This document shows, piece by piece, positions 1 through 5,914 of a DNA stretch of 31,536 nucleotides (position 1 is the first letter of the stretch; each line of letters begins with the position of its first letter). Under the pieces are notes generated by a model, which saw nothing but the letters and a program-made list of their open reading frames with translations, searched no databases and had not been told where the DNA came from. Both the position numbers and the translations under genes were made by a program. Source of the stretch: Clostridiales bacterium UBA1740 (lineage in GTDB: Bacteria > Bacillota > Clostridia > Oscillospirales > CAG-272); contig DCHY01000046.1 of the NCBI GenBank assembly GCA_002315715.1, positions 5,747 to 37,282 on the forward strand. The letters are read 5' to 3'.

Positions 1-25
1 TAGTGACTGTGTCCGCCCCGCTTTG
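1..25 (+). repeat. 3' end of DGR variable repeat (VR) with IMH-like segment
   Basis: Bases 5-21 are identical to template bases 750-766 (17 of 17, GC-rich), as expected for the initiation-of-mutagenic-homology element at the 3' end of a VR. Immediately upstream, VR base 3 is G where template base 748 is A, while the neighbouring T, A and T match. That is the adenine-only substitution DGRs make. Downstream, bases 22 and 25 also differ at template adenines (767 and 770) before homology ends. Most of the VR lies left of the window. Confidence 0.8.
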
Positions 26-46
26 TGGATCGATCTGGCATCTTAA
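1..46 (+). CDS. 3' end of DGR target gene (partial, C-type-lectin-like/DUF6273-type protein)
   Basis: Only the last 14 codons and the TAA stop (44-46) are inside the window; base 1 is the third base of the preceding codon. The readable end is SDCVRPALWIDLAS. The template repeat at 640-770 encodes WWLRSPG followed by DCVRPAL in the same phase, so this tail is the 3' end of the variable repeat. WLRSPG...VRPAL is typical of DUF6273/formylglycine-enzyme-like lectin folds, which are common DGR targets; that family name is inferred because the body of the protein lies outside. The variable residues would form the ligand-binding face just before this conserved tail. The function of the full protein cannot be told from here. 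Confidence 0.75.
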   Translation, partial: SDCVRPALWIDLAS

Positions 47-59
47 CTCTTCGAATCCA

Positions 60-174
60 CACTTTGCCAACGGCAAAGTGAATCGTCCACTCAGCGCCGC
101 AGGCGCAAATCTTTCTCCCCATGAGGGGAGATGTCGCGAAGCGACAGAGGGGTAAATAATCCGCCGAAAGGCGG
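60..174. repeat. cluster of five short perfect hairpins between target gene and avd
   Basis: Five perfect inverted repeats follow one another. They are 60-68/72-80 (9 bp, 3-nt loop), 94-98/102-106 (5 bp), 114-120/125-131 (7 bp, 4-nt loop), 132-137/141-146 (6 bp) and 161-165/170-174 (5 bp, GAAA loop). None has a T-run, so they do not look like intrinsic terminators. The first begins 14 bp after the target stop codon. Hairpin or cruciform elements just 3' of the VR are known to promote target recognition in some DGRs, so the first could serve that role (inference). The 114-146 part resembles dispersed palindromic intergenic repeats seen in Clostridia. Confidence 0.6.
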
Positions 175-207
175 GCGCACGATTTTTGAAAAACGGCAGG
201 TGGAAAA

Positions 208-597
208 ATGGAGCGAAAACAGAGTGAACTAACCATAATTACAAAAGCAAAAGACCTGTGTTCCTACGTTATGACTGTTACGCAAAAATCTCCGAAGCAT
301 TTTCGCTACACTTTCGTCAGCAAATTGCAAAACCTGTCGCTCAGCGCAATTGAAAACCTGTTCCGTGCCAACGAAGTATTTGTTTCAAATCAGGATGTTT
401 CGGCGCAAAAGCAACGTCTTGAATTCCAGCGTGCCGCCATGACTGATTTGAAAATTCTCGGATATATGGCATTGCTTTCTATGGAGCAGGATTGTATTCT
501 TCCAAAGCAATACGAGCAGATTGCAAGGCAAGTAACGGACTGCCAAAATCTGCTCGGTGCTTGGATGAATAGTGACAGAAGACGATTACAGCCGTGA
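208..597 (+). CDS. avd: DGR accessory variability determinant (Avd-like four-helix-bundle protein)
   Basis: A 129-residue, basic, all-helical protein starting MERKQSELTIITKAKDLCSY, without signal peptide or membrane segment. Its length, the repeated helical pattern with FRYTFVSKLQNLSLSAIENL near residues 32-51 and KILGYMALLSMEQ near 81-93, and the position between VR and TR fit the Avd / four-helix-bundle (S23-like) family. In the Bordetella phage DGR, Avd forms a basic pentamer that binds the reverse transcriptase and the template RNA and is required for cDNA synthesis; that role is transferred here by family and context. The ATG at 208 follows an AGGTGG ribosome-binding site. It is most likely co-transcribed with the TR and the RT. 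The assignment rests on context and fold pattern rather than on a catalytic motif. Confidence 0.8.
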   Translation: MERKQSELTIITKAKDLCSYVMTVTQKSPKHFRYTFVSKLQNLSLSAIENLFRANEVFVSNQDVSAQKQRLEFQRAAMTDLKILGYMALLSMEQDCILPKQYEQIARQVTDCQNLLGAWMNSDRRRLQP

Positions 598-639
598 TTT
601 TCGCGAGTCTCGGCTTTAATCCGGGGATTCGGTTGAATG

Positions 640-770
640 GGCTCTGCTGGTGGTGGCTGCGGTCGCCCGGCAATAATCAGAACAACGCCGCCAATGTCAA
701 CAATGACGGTTCGGTCAATTCCAATGGCAACAATGTCAACAATGATAATGACTGTGTCCGCCCCGCATTA
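640..770 (+). repeat. DGR template repeat (TR), adenine-rich Asn codons
   Basis: Read in the target-gene phase this encodes GLCWWWLRSPG, then a block with 14 AAY (Asn) codons between 672 and 749, then DCVRPAL. AAY codons are the hallmark of DGR templates, because randomising their two adenines reaches many amino acids without creating stop codons. The 3' part (750-766) is identical to VR bases 5-21. The segment lies between avd and the RT, is not preceded by a convincing ribosome-binding site, and should act as RNA template rather than coding sequence. The 5' boundary is approximate because the matching VR end is outside the window. Confidence 0.87.
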
Positions 771-967
771 CTCCCAAATGGCGAGAAATCTGTCGCATGC
801 GCGTCGGTCGGTGTCGGGAGTAAAGGAATCGAATTCCTTCTCGAAGAAATTCGGGAAAACACATGTCGGCGGAAAGATCTTACGCATAGTCACTATGTTT
901 TTGATCTTTACGGTGAATGGCTACTTGCGCGCAGGCGGTCATTCATCCCGCCGATGATTTTTTATTT
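771..967 (+). ncRNA. putative DGR template-RNA spacer between TR and RT
   Basis: About 200 nt separate the TR from the RT start. In studied DGRs the RNA 3' of the TR folds, binds RT and Avd, and primes cDNA synthesis. A perfect hairpin is visible at 823-829/833-839 (7 bp, CGA loop), and no gene with a ribosome-binding site is seen here. The functional role is inferred from position. Confidence 0.5.
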
Positions 968-2053
968 ATGACAGACTACGAAAAGATTTGTGATTTTGAA
1001 AATCTCTATAAAGCACATAAAGTTGCTCGATTGAGCAAACGGACTACTCGTGAGGTTATTGATTTTGAAATGAACCTCGCCGAAAATCTGACCACGATTT
1101 CAGACAATTTGAAAAACGGCACCTATCAAATGAGCGGGTATTACAGTTTTATGGTGCATGATCCAAAAGACCGCGTGATACATGCCCTCCATTATCGTGA
1201 TCGCGTTGTTCAGCATTGTATCTGCGACGAGGTGCTCGCTCCAACGCTCGATAAGCGTCTGATTTTCGATAACGCCGCCTGCCGCATTGGCAAAGGAACA
1301 CATTTTGCGATGGAACGCCTGACGGGATTCTTGCGTGAATTCTATCATAAACACGGAGCAAACGGCTATTTTCTGAAATGTGATATCCGCAAATTTTTCG
1401 ATAACATTGACCACGTAATTCTCAAACAGAAGCTGCAAAAGGTTTTCAGGGAAGAAAAAATGTTGTCGCTGTTTTATCAGATTATCGACAGCTACGAAAA
1501 ATCGCCGGGAAAAGGCATTCCGCTTGGCAATCAAACAAGCCAATGGTTTGCAATTTATTATCTTGACGGACTTGACCGCTTAATTAAAGAAAAACTGCAA
1601 ATACGATTTTATTCCCGATATATGGACGATTGTGTTCTTATTCATGAAGATAAAGAATATCTGAAGCAATGTTTGGAAATCATGCAGGATTATGCCGAAA
1701 ATGAATTACATATTTCTTTTAATGAAAAGACGGAAGTTTTTCCAATCAAAAACGGCGTTGATTATCTCGGCTGGCATTTTTATATGACCGACACCGGAAA
1801 GGTTATCCGAAAAGTTAAGCAAAGTACAAAGGTCAAATATAAGCGTAAATTGCGTTATTTTCAAAAAGCATATGCCGAAGACAAAATCGACCTTGATGAT
1901 ATAAAGCAAGTGCTTTCGAGTTACCGTTCTCATCTGTCTTTTGGACACACATACAATCTTCAAAAGAAAGTGATGGGAGAGTTTGTGCTTAGAAGAGGGG
2001 AAAATAAGGATACAGTGATAATTTATGAAATAGATAAAATAGAATTATTCTGA
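968..2053 (+). CDS. DGR reverse transcriptase
   Basis: A 361-residue reverse transcriptase that would copy the TR RNA into adenine-mutagenised cDNA for transfer to the VR. Visible motifs are the first catalytic aspartate in FLKCDIRKFFDNID (D139), the DGR-specific signature LGNQTSQ at 186-192 (group II intron RTs have QG...SP instead), the active site RYMDD with YMDD at 218-221, and DYLGWHF near 265-271. There is no maturase or endonuclease domain; length and architecture match stand-alone DGR RTs. The reading frame is open to an ATG at 917, but I chose 968 because MTDYEKICDFENLYKAHKVAR is the usual N-terminus of the family and the residues between 917 and 967 look like translated spacer. No strong Shine-Dalgarno precedes either start, so translation may be weak. 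Confidence 0.93.
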   Translation: MTDYEKICDFENLYKAHKVARLSKRTTREVIDFEMNLAENLTTISDNLKNGTYQMSGYYSFMVHDPKDRVIHALHYRDRVVQHCICDEVLAPTLDKRLIFDNAACRIGKGTHFAMERLTGFLREFYHKHGANGYFLKCDIRKFFDNIDHVILKQKLQKVFREEKMLSLFYQIIDSYEKSPGKGIPLGNQTSQWFAIYYLDGLDRLIKEKLQIRFYSRYMDDCVLIHEDKEYLKQCLEIMQDYAENELHISFNEKTEVFPIKNGVDYLGWHFYMTDTGKVIRKVKQSTKVKYKRKLRYFQKAYAEDKIDLDDIKQVLSSYRSHLSFGHTYNLQKKVMGEFVLRRGENKDTVIIYEIDKIELF

Positions 2054-2147
2054 TGAGCGAAGGCAAGTACTTAAGTATTGAAATATTATTCTGTTGATGA
2101 TAAACTCAAAAAGATAAAACAGCATATTTTTCCAAGGAGGCCGTCGT

Positions 2148-3050
2148 ATGAAGAAGAAAAAGAATCCAACCTCGTGTTTTGACCCTGCCCTTGCCGAGCA
2201 GTTGAAAGAATATTATCAACAGCACGACTTCACCGGGCATATTGTCGGTTACGATGCCTCCAAGAGCACGCCCGAAAGGGATATCATATTCGCCAAAGCA
2301 AAGAAATATTGCGCGCTGTCATGGATTGACCAGATGTCGGCGCTGGGCGTGGAATATTCCTCCTGCAATTATTCCAACGCGTACCCGCTGAAAGCTTTAT
2401 CCAAAGCCAACAGCGAATACATTGCCATGCAGGTTGCCGATATTATGACCGACCCGCAAAAGGCGCAAGCCGCCATCGACACCTTCTTCACAACCCTACA
2501 ACCGGTTCTCGAAGCCGGATTTACGAGTCTTTCCAAATCTCTCAAAAAGTCCGTGGAAGAACTGACCGAAGACGAAATTCACATGGTGGTAGATAAAGTT
2601 GCCGAACTGTATATGAACGAAACCATGAAGGAGTTGGCAACGGCGCAGCAGGCACCCGAAATCGCCGGTGTTACAAAGCAGAACGGTGCACATTCCGACT
2701 TCAATGAATCGGTCGGAGAGAATCACGACAAGATTGATTTTATTCGCAAATGGGAGCATTCCCGCACCGGATTCGGCGCTCTTTTGTCGCTCGACCAAAT
2801 GTTGGAAGTGACACCAGAAGCGGAAGGCGAAATGCATGAAGTGTTCGGAGAAGGCGACGCCGATGCCGAAAAAGCACTTCTCGAGGAATTCAAGAAAACC
2901 TTGGATGCCGACGAACTGAAACTGACAGACCTTTTATTGGCAGAGACAAAGCAAACAGATATCGCCGCGGCTCTCGGTATCTCACAAGGTGCCGTTTCCA
3001 AACGCAGAGCCAAACTGAGAGAAAAACTGGTTGCTTTTTTACAAAACTGA
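2148..3050 (+). CDS. DNA-binding protein with C-terminal sigma-region-4-like helix-turn-helix
   Basis: A 300-residue protein starting at ATG 2148 with a strong AAGGAGG site a few bases upstream. The last ~45 residues (LKLTDLLLAETKQTDIAAAL, then GISQGAVSKRRAKLREKL) form a helix-turn-helix like sigma-70 region 4 or LuxR-type readers. The first ~200 residues have no motif I recognise and are predicted soluble; residues ~210-260 are acidic. No region 2 of a sigma factor is visible, so it is probably not a complete sigma factor. Proteins of this shape occur in prophages and conjugative elements of Clostridia. It lies 94 bp after the RT on the same strand and ends in its own terminator, so it could be the last gene of the DGR unit or a regulator of the host element (inference). 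Confidence 0.6.
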   Translation: MKKKKNPTSCFDPALAEQLKEYYQQHDFTGHIVGYDASKSTPERDIIFAKAKKYCALSWIDQMSALGVEYSSCNYSNAYPLKALSKANSEYIAMQVADIMTDPQKAQAAIDTFFTTLQPVLEAGFTSLSKSLKKSVEELTEDEIHMVVDKVAELYMNETMKELATAQQAPEIAGVTKQNGAHSDFNESVGENHDKIDFIRKWEHSRTGFGALLSLDQMLEVTPEAEGEMHEVFGEGDADAEKALLEEFKKTLDADELKLTDLLLAETKQTDIAAALGISQGAVSKRRAKLREKLVAFLQN

Positions 3051-3065
3051 ATCGCAAACCGCATT

Positions 3066-3093
3066 GCCCTCGGAGAAATCCGGGGGCTTTTTT
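3066..3093 (+). terminator. intrinsic terminator after the HTH gene
   Basis: A 9-bp stem (3066-3074 with 3079-3087, one G-U pair) with a GAAA loop is followed by six T. It starts 15 bp after the stop codon at 3050. Confidence 0.9.
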
Positions 3094-3152
3094 CGTTCTC
3101 AAAATTATTTTGAAAAATTTTTATTCTCGAGGAATAAAACGCAATTCTCATG

Positions 3153-3515
3153 TCGGGGTAGTTATGGAGGGAAGCTGCAATGCATTCCTATCGTCGGACA
3201 AACGGCGACAATTGAATACCCCTGCCCCGAGAGGATACAAACGGGATGCGGAACTTGCCATGACAACAACGGTTCGTGAAACCGAAACGTTGTGCCGAGG
3301 AGGAAGGCGTAGAAATACGCTCCATACGGAACCGGCAAAGCGAGTCGCTATCACATCCTATCGCACGCGGTCAAAAAGAGCGCAGGAACGTATCGGGGCA
3401 GTCAGATTGGAGAGTGCGAGGCGAAGCAAACTTCCTCTTGCAAAACGGAACACTCTGCCGATCGATGCGGTAAGCGGAAAGGACAAACTCCGCCGAAGGA
3501 GCCGCATTGTTTTTT
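3153..3515 (+). ncRNA. candidate large structured non-coding RNA (family not recognised)
   Basis: No reading frame here has a credible start or protein-like composition, but complementary segments are dense. They include 3153-3161 with 3222-3230 (9 bp) enclosing 3191-3196/3203-3208 (6 bp), and 3263-3267/3289-3293 enclosing 3270-3274/3280-3284. Others are 3307-3311/3316-3320 closed by a GAAA tetraloop, and 3463-3470/3502-3509 (8 bp) enclosing 3474-3478/3489-3493. The last helix is followed by TTTTTT at 3510-3515, giving a natural 3' end; a second terminator follows. I see no signature of RNase P RNA, tmRNA, SRP RNA or a group II intron. Size, ornate folding and a mobile-element setting recall large phage-associated RNAs such as ROOL or GOLLD, but I cannot assign it. 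An alternative is a highly decayed coding region. Confidence 0.5.
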
Positions 3516-3516
3516 G

Positions 3517-3548
3517 GATCCGTACCTATTCGGGGTACGGGTCTTTTT
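3517..3548 (+). terminator. strong intrinsic terminator closing the candidate RNA
   Basis: A 10-bp stem (3517-3526 with 3534-3543, one G-U pair) with a 7-nt loop is followed by five T. A terminator here with no upstream gene supports a transcribed non-coding RNA between 3150 and 3550. Confidence 0.88.
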
Positions 3549-3587
3549 GCTTTTTTAATTTACTCCATAAAGGAGAGAAGGCTGAAT

Positions 3588-3960
3588 ACTATCACAGACG
3601 ACGTTCCTCCCGGGCTATACTTCGCCACGGGCAACACTTCCATTGAAGGCGGTGTCTGCGATTGGATTCGCAAATTCAAAAAAGAACACCCCACGCTGAC
3701 TTTTGTAGCCATCGACACCTTTCAATTGATCAGAACGGCAACGGCAGACGTTTCCTATGGCAACGATTATGCCGAACTGCAACCGCTTCGAGAATTGGCG
3801 GAAGAGTTGCAAATCTGTCTTCTGCTGGTTCATCATCTCCGAAAGATGGGAGACAAAGACCCCATCAACAAACTGTCCGGCAGTACCGGTATTGCCGGCG
3901 CGGTGGATGCTATTTATGTTTTGGAAAAGAACGAACGCATGCCGAACAGGAGATTGATAT
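3588..3960 (+). pseudogene. truncated AAA/RepA-type helicase ATPase remnant
   Basis: In one frame the sequence reads TDDVPPGLYFA, then HPTLTFVAIDTFQLIR (Walker B-like, near 3690-3735), then LLLVHHLRKMGDKDP and GSTGIAGAVDAIYVLEKNER. This is the middle of the RepA/RecA-like AAA ATPase common in Firmicute conjugative elements and prophages. The N-terminal part with the Walker A loop is missing: homology begins abruptly just after the upstream terminator, and no start codon precedes it. After residue ~NER the expected C-terminus also disappears, although the frame stays open to 4139. It is therefore a two-end-truncated remnant, marking the decayed flank of a mobile element. The family call is from motif memory. 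Confidence 0.7.
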
Positions 3961-4054
3961 CTACTTCACCCACATCGGAAGCCTCAGCCGTTTCGGCACG
4001 GAATCCATTGATGGCACAGAAAGCAAGTAAACCACCCAATTCCCAGACAACAGA

Positions 4055-4084
4055 AAAGGACAGACGACCAAAATCGTCTGTCCA
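4055..4084 (-). terminator. intrinsic terminator of the MFS transporter gene
   Basis: A perfect 10-bp stem (4059-4068 with 4075-4084) with a 6-nt loop. On the minus strand it is followed by TTTT (4058-4055). It lies 75 bp beyond the stop codon of the minus-strand transporter. Confidence 0.65.
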
Positions 4085-4158
4085 ATCCCTCGAAGCCCGC
4101 ATTACGCAAAACATCCTTATGAGAAGGAGCGTAACGTGAGTGCCTTTTTGAAACGCCG

Positions 4159-5382
4159 TCAGGCTTTTGAATCTTCTTGGTTGTCTTTCTTGAATACCGT
4201 CAAAACGCAACCGAGCACGGCAATGATAATCCAAGCAAGGATAAGACGCGTCCAGCCCGGATTTTCGGCATCGCCGGCAATGAAAGAGAAGAGCACGTTG
4301 GCACCGGCGGCAAACAGATAGCCGGCACAGTCCAAAACGCCGTTGGCACCGGAAACGTGGCCGGTAGTGCCAAGACTCGGAATGTAAATAGACCAAAGAG
4401 TCGAAGAAACGATACCCGTCAAAATCATGGCGATGAGAAAGACGAAGAGTTGAACCCAAAGGTTCTGGATAGGGAGCATCAAAGCAAAACAAGCGGCGGA
4501 AAGCGCAAACAGAATGAAAATCACGAGTTTGACTTTACCCTTGCAAAGACGGTAGAGCAAAAGCGCCATAAAGGAAGAAACGGAGGTGACAAGCGCGATA
4601 ACCGAGGTGACGATCTTGGCAAAATCGGAAGACTGAGAAAGATACCCTTGGATGAAAGAAGGCATCCAATAAGAAAGCGTCGTGCCGAAGATTTCGCAAA
4701 TGCCGCCGATCAAAAGGAAGTAAACGAAATTCGGAAGCAGGAAAATCTTGAGAATCTCCTTGACGGACACTTCCTTTTTCTCGGTTTCTTCGGGCAAAGC
4801 AAACGCTTTTTTCTTTTCCATGACACTGATGAAAAGGAAGAGAAAAGCCGCGAAAACGAGAATGATGATACCCGAAACCAAGAAGGCGTTTTTCCAACCG
4901 AGTCCGGTGACGAAGAACGTCGCGATAAACGTCGAGAAAGAGCAGAAGAAACTGAAAAAGGCACAGATGGTGCGGGCGTATTGCGGTTCCACGCCGGCGG
5001 TGATGAGTTTCATCATCGGTCCGCGCAGCATCGAAAGGCCGAAACCGAACACGGCAAAGCAGAGAATGGAAATCCAGTATATGCCGGCAATCGGGAAAAT
5101 GACGATAGAAGCGCCGGAAAGCAAAAATCCGATGGTAATCATCCATTTGGGCGGTGCAAAGTCACCGATAATACCGTTGACGAGCTGACCTGCCGCATAC
5201 ATCACGAGATACACGGATTGCATGATGTCGAGGTGGTTTTCGCTGAGCAAACCGAGCGAAAGAATATCCATACGGGAAAGTCCGAGCAACTTTCTCACGT
5301 AATAACTGAGCATATAGGCAAAACAAAAGACAAAACCGATGAGAAGCGCTTTCTTCAGAGCGCTTTTTTTTGCGTTTTCCAT
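4159..5382 (-). CDS. MFS transporter, organophosphate:phosphate antiporter (GlpT/UhpT)-like
   Basis: A 407-residue integral membrane protein with about 12 hydrophobic segments and a basic N-terminus. The start resembles the OPA branch of the major facilitator superfamily: SYYVRKLLGLSR near residues 26-37, NGIIGDFAPPKW near 69-80 (the loop 2-3 GxxxD signature) and MLRGPMMK near 118-125. Family members exchange glycerol-3-phosphate or sugar phosphates for phosphate; the substrate here cannot be read from sequence. The start is supported by a GAGGAC ribosome-binding site. It is a single-gene unit with its own promoter (5417-5445) and terminator, divergent from the STAS operon. It is the first clearly chromosomal gene next to the mobile-element remnants. 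Confidence 0.8.
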   Translation of the reverse strand: MENAKKSALKKALLIGFVFCFAYMLSYYVRKLLGLSRMDILSLGLLSENHLDIMQSVYLVMYAAGQLVNGIIGDFAPPKWMITIGFLLSGASIVIFPIAGIYWISILCFAVFGFGLSMLRGPMMKLITAGVEPQYARTICAFFSFFCSFSTFIATFFVTGLGWKNAFLVSGIIILVFAAFLFLFISVMEKKKAFALPEETEKKEVSVKEILKIFLLPNFVYFLLIGGICEIFGTTLSYWMPSFIQGYLSQSSDFAKIVTSVIALVTSVSSFMALLLYRLCKGKVKLVIFILFALSAACFALMLPIQNLWVQLFVFLIAMILTGIVSSTLWSIYIPSLGTTGHVSGANGVLDCAGYLFAAGANVLFSFIAGDAENPGWTRLILAWIIIAVLGCVLTVFKKDNQEDSKA

Positions 5383-5416
5383 AGTGTCCTCACAAAGACT
5401 AGATTTTTACCGCGTT

Positions 5417-5445
5417 ATTATATCACTATCTCGACAAAAAGTCAA
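5417..5445 (-). promoter_or_regulatory. sigma-A-type promoter of the MFS gene
   Basis: On the minus strand TTGACT (5445-5440), a 17-bp spacer and TATAAT (5422-5417), ending about 35 bp before the start codon. Confidence 0.88.
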
Positions 5446-5543
5446 ATCTATTTTGAATGTTATTTCGTTTTGCCGTGAAATTTGATACTCCATCGCCGCG
5501 CTTCGGCAGGTTATTTCTTTTTTTCACAATCCGTCGGTTTTTC

Positions 5544-5572
5544 TTGACATTTCGCGTTTATTTTGGTAAAAT
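5544..5572 (+). promoter_or_regulatory. sigma-A-type promoter of the STAS/PP2C operon
   Basis: TTGACA (5544-5549), 17-bp spacer, TAAAAT (5567-5572). The first gene begins about 30 bp later with a GGAGG site, so the housekeeping sigma probably transcribes this signalling operon. Confidence 0.88.
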
Positions 5573-5603
5573 GTAATGGTATTAAAATATTTGGAGGTTT
5601 ATT

Positions 5604-5900
5604 ATGAATATCACGAAAATGAAAGAAAATTCCGCATTGACGATTCTTCTTGAAGGAAGATTGGATACTGCCACGGCACCGATGCTCGAAAGCGTCATTA
5701 CCGGCGAACTCTCGGACGTTACGGATCTGTGCTTTGACCTTCAAAATCTTGAATATATCTCTTCCGCCGGACTTCGTCTGCTTTTGACGGCTCAGAAAAT
5801 CATGAACAAACAAGGGCAGATGACGGTGAAAAACGCCAATGACGCCATCAAAGAAATCTTTGAAATCACCGGATTTTCCGATATTTTGACTGTTGCTTAA
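5604..5900 (+). CDS. STAS-domain anti-sigma-factor antagonist (RsbV/SpoIIAA-like)
   Basis: A 98-residue single STAS domain. The conserved motif YISSAGLR at 51-58 places the phosphorylatable serine at S54, as in RsbV/BtrV-type antagonists, and LEGRLDTATAP near 16-26 is the usual N-terminal strand-loop. Such proteins bind an anti-sigma or target kinase when unphosphorylated, are inactivated by phosphorylation by a GHKL kinase, and are re-activated by a PP2C phosphatase. It is the first gene of a four-gene operon; the next gene, 14 bp downstream, carries both the PP2C and the GHKL-kinase domains, so its immediate partner is very probably encoded there. No sigma factor is adjacent, so the final output is unknown. 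Confidence 0.88.
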   Translation: MNITKMKENSALTILLEGRLDTATAPMLESVITGELSDVTDLCFDLQNLEYISSAGLRLLLTAQKIMNKQGQMTVKNANDAIKEIFEITGFSDILTVA

Positions 5901-5914
5901 TTGAGGGGTAACTT

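Noticed and set aside
60..174. Terminator of the DGR target gene
   Set aside because: None of the five hairpins is followed by a T-run, so intrinsic termination is not supported.
594..971. Open frame of ~125 codons across the template repeat
   Set aside because: It is open because the TR preserves the target frame; no ribosome-binding site, and the downstream part is not protein-like. Treated as template RNA.
968..2053. Group II intron or retron reverse transcriptase
   Set aside because: LGNQTSQ, the adjacent avd-like gene, the VR/TR pair and the lack of maturase or endonuclease domains fit a DGR; no intron domain V or retron msr/msd was seen.
3153..3515. RNase P RNA, tmRNA or SRP RNA
   Set aside because: The GAGGAAAGTCC and ACAGAA boxes of RNase P, the tRNA-like ends of tmRNA and the GGAA-tetraloop core of SRP RNA are absent.
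3110..3646. Arg-rich long open frame
   Set aside because: Composition is unlike neighbouring proteins, no family resemblance, it runs through two terminators, and the DNA is better explained by RNA helices.
4177..5478. Long open frame (433 codons) opposite the MFS transporter
   Set aside because: Antisense shadow: highly charged, low-complexity translation, while the minus-strand frame has promoter, start, membrane helices and family motifs.
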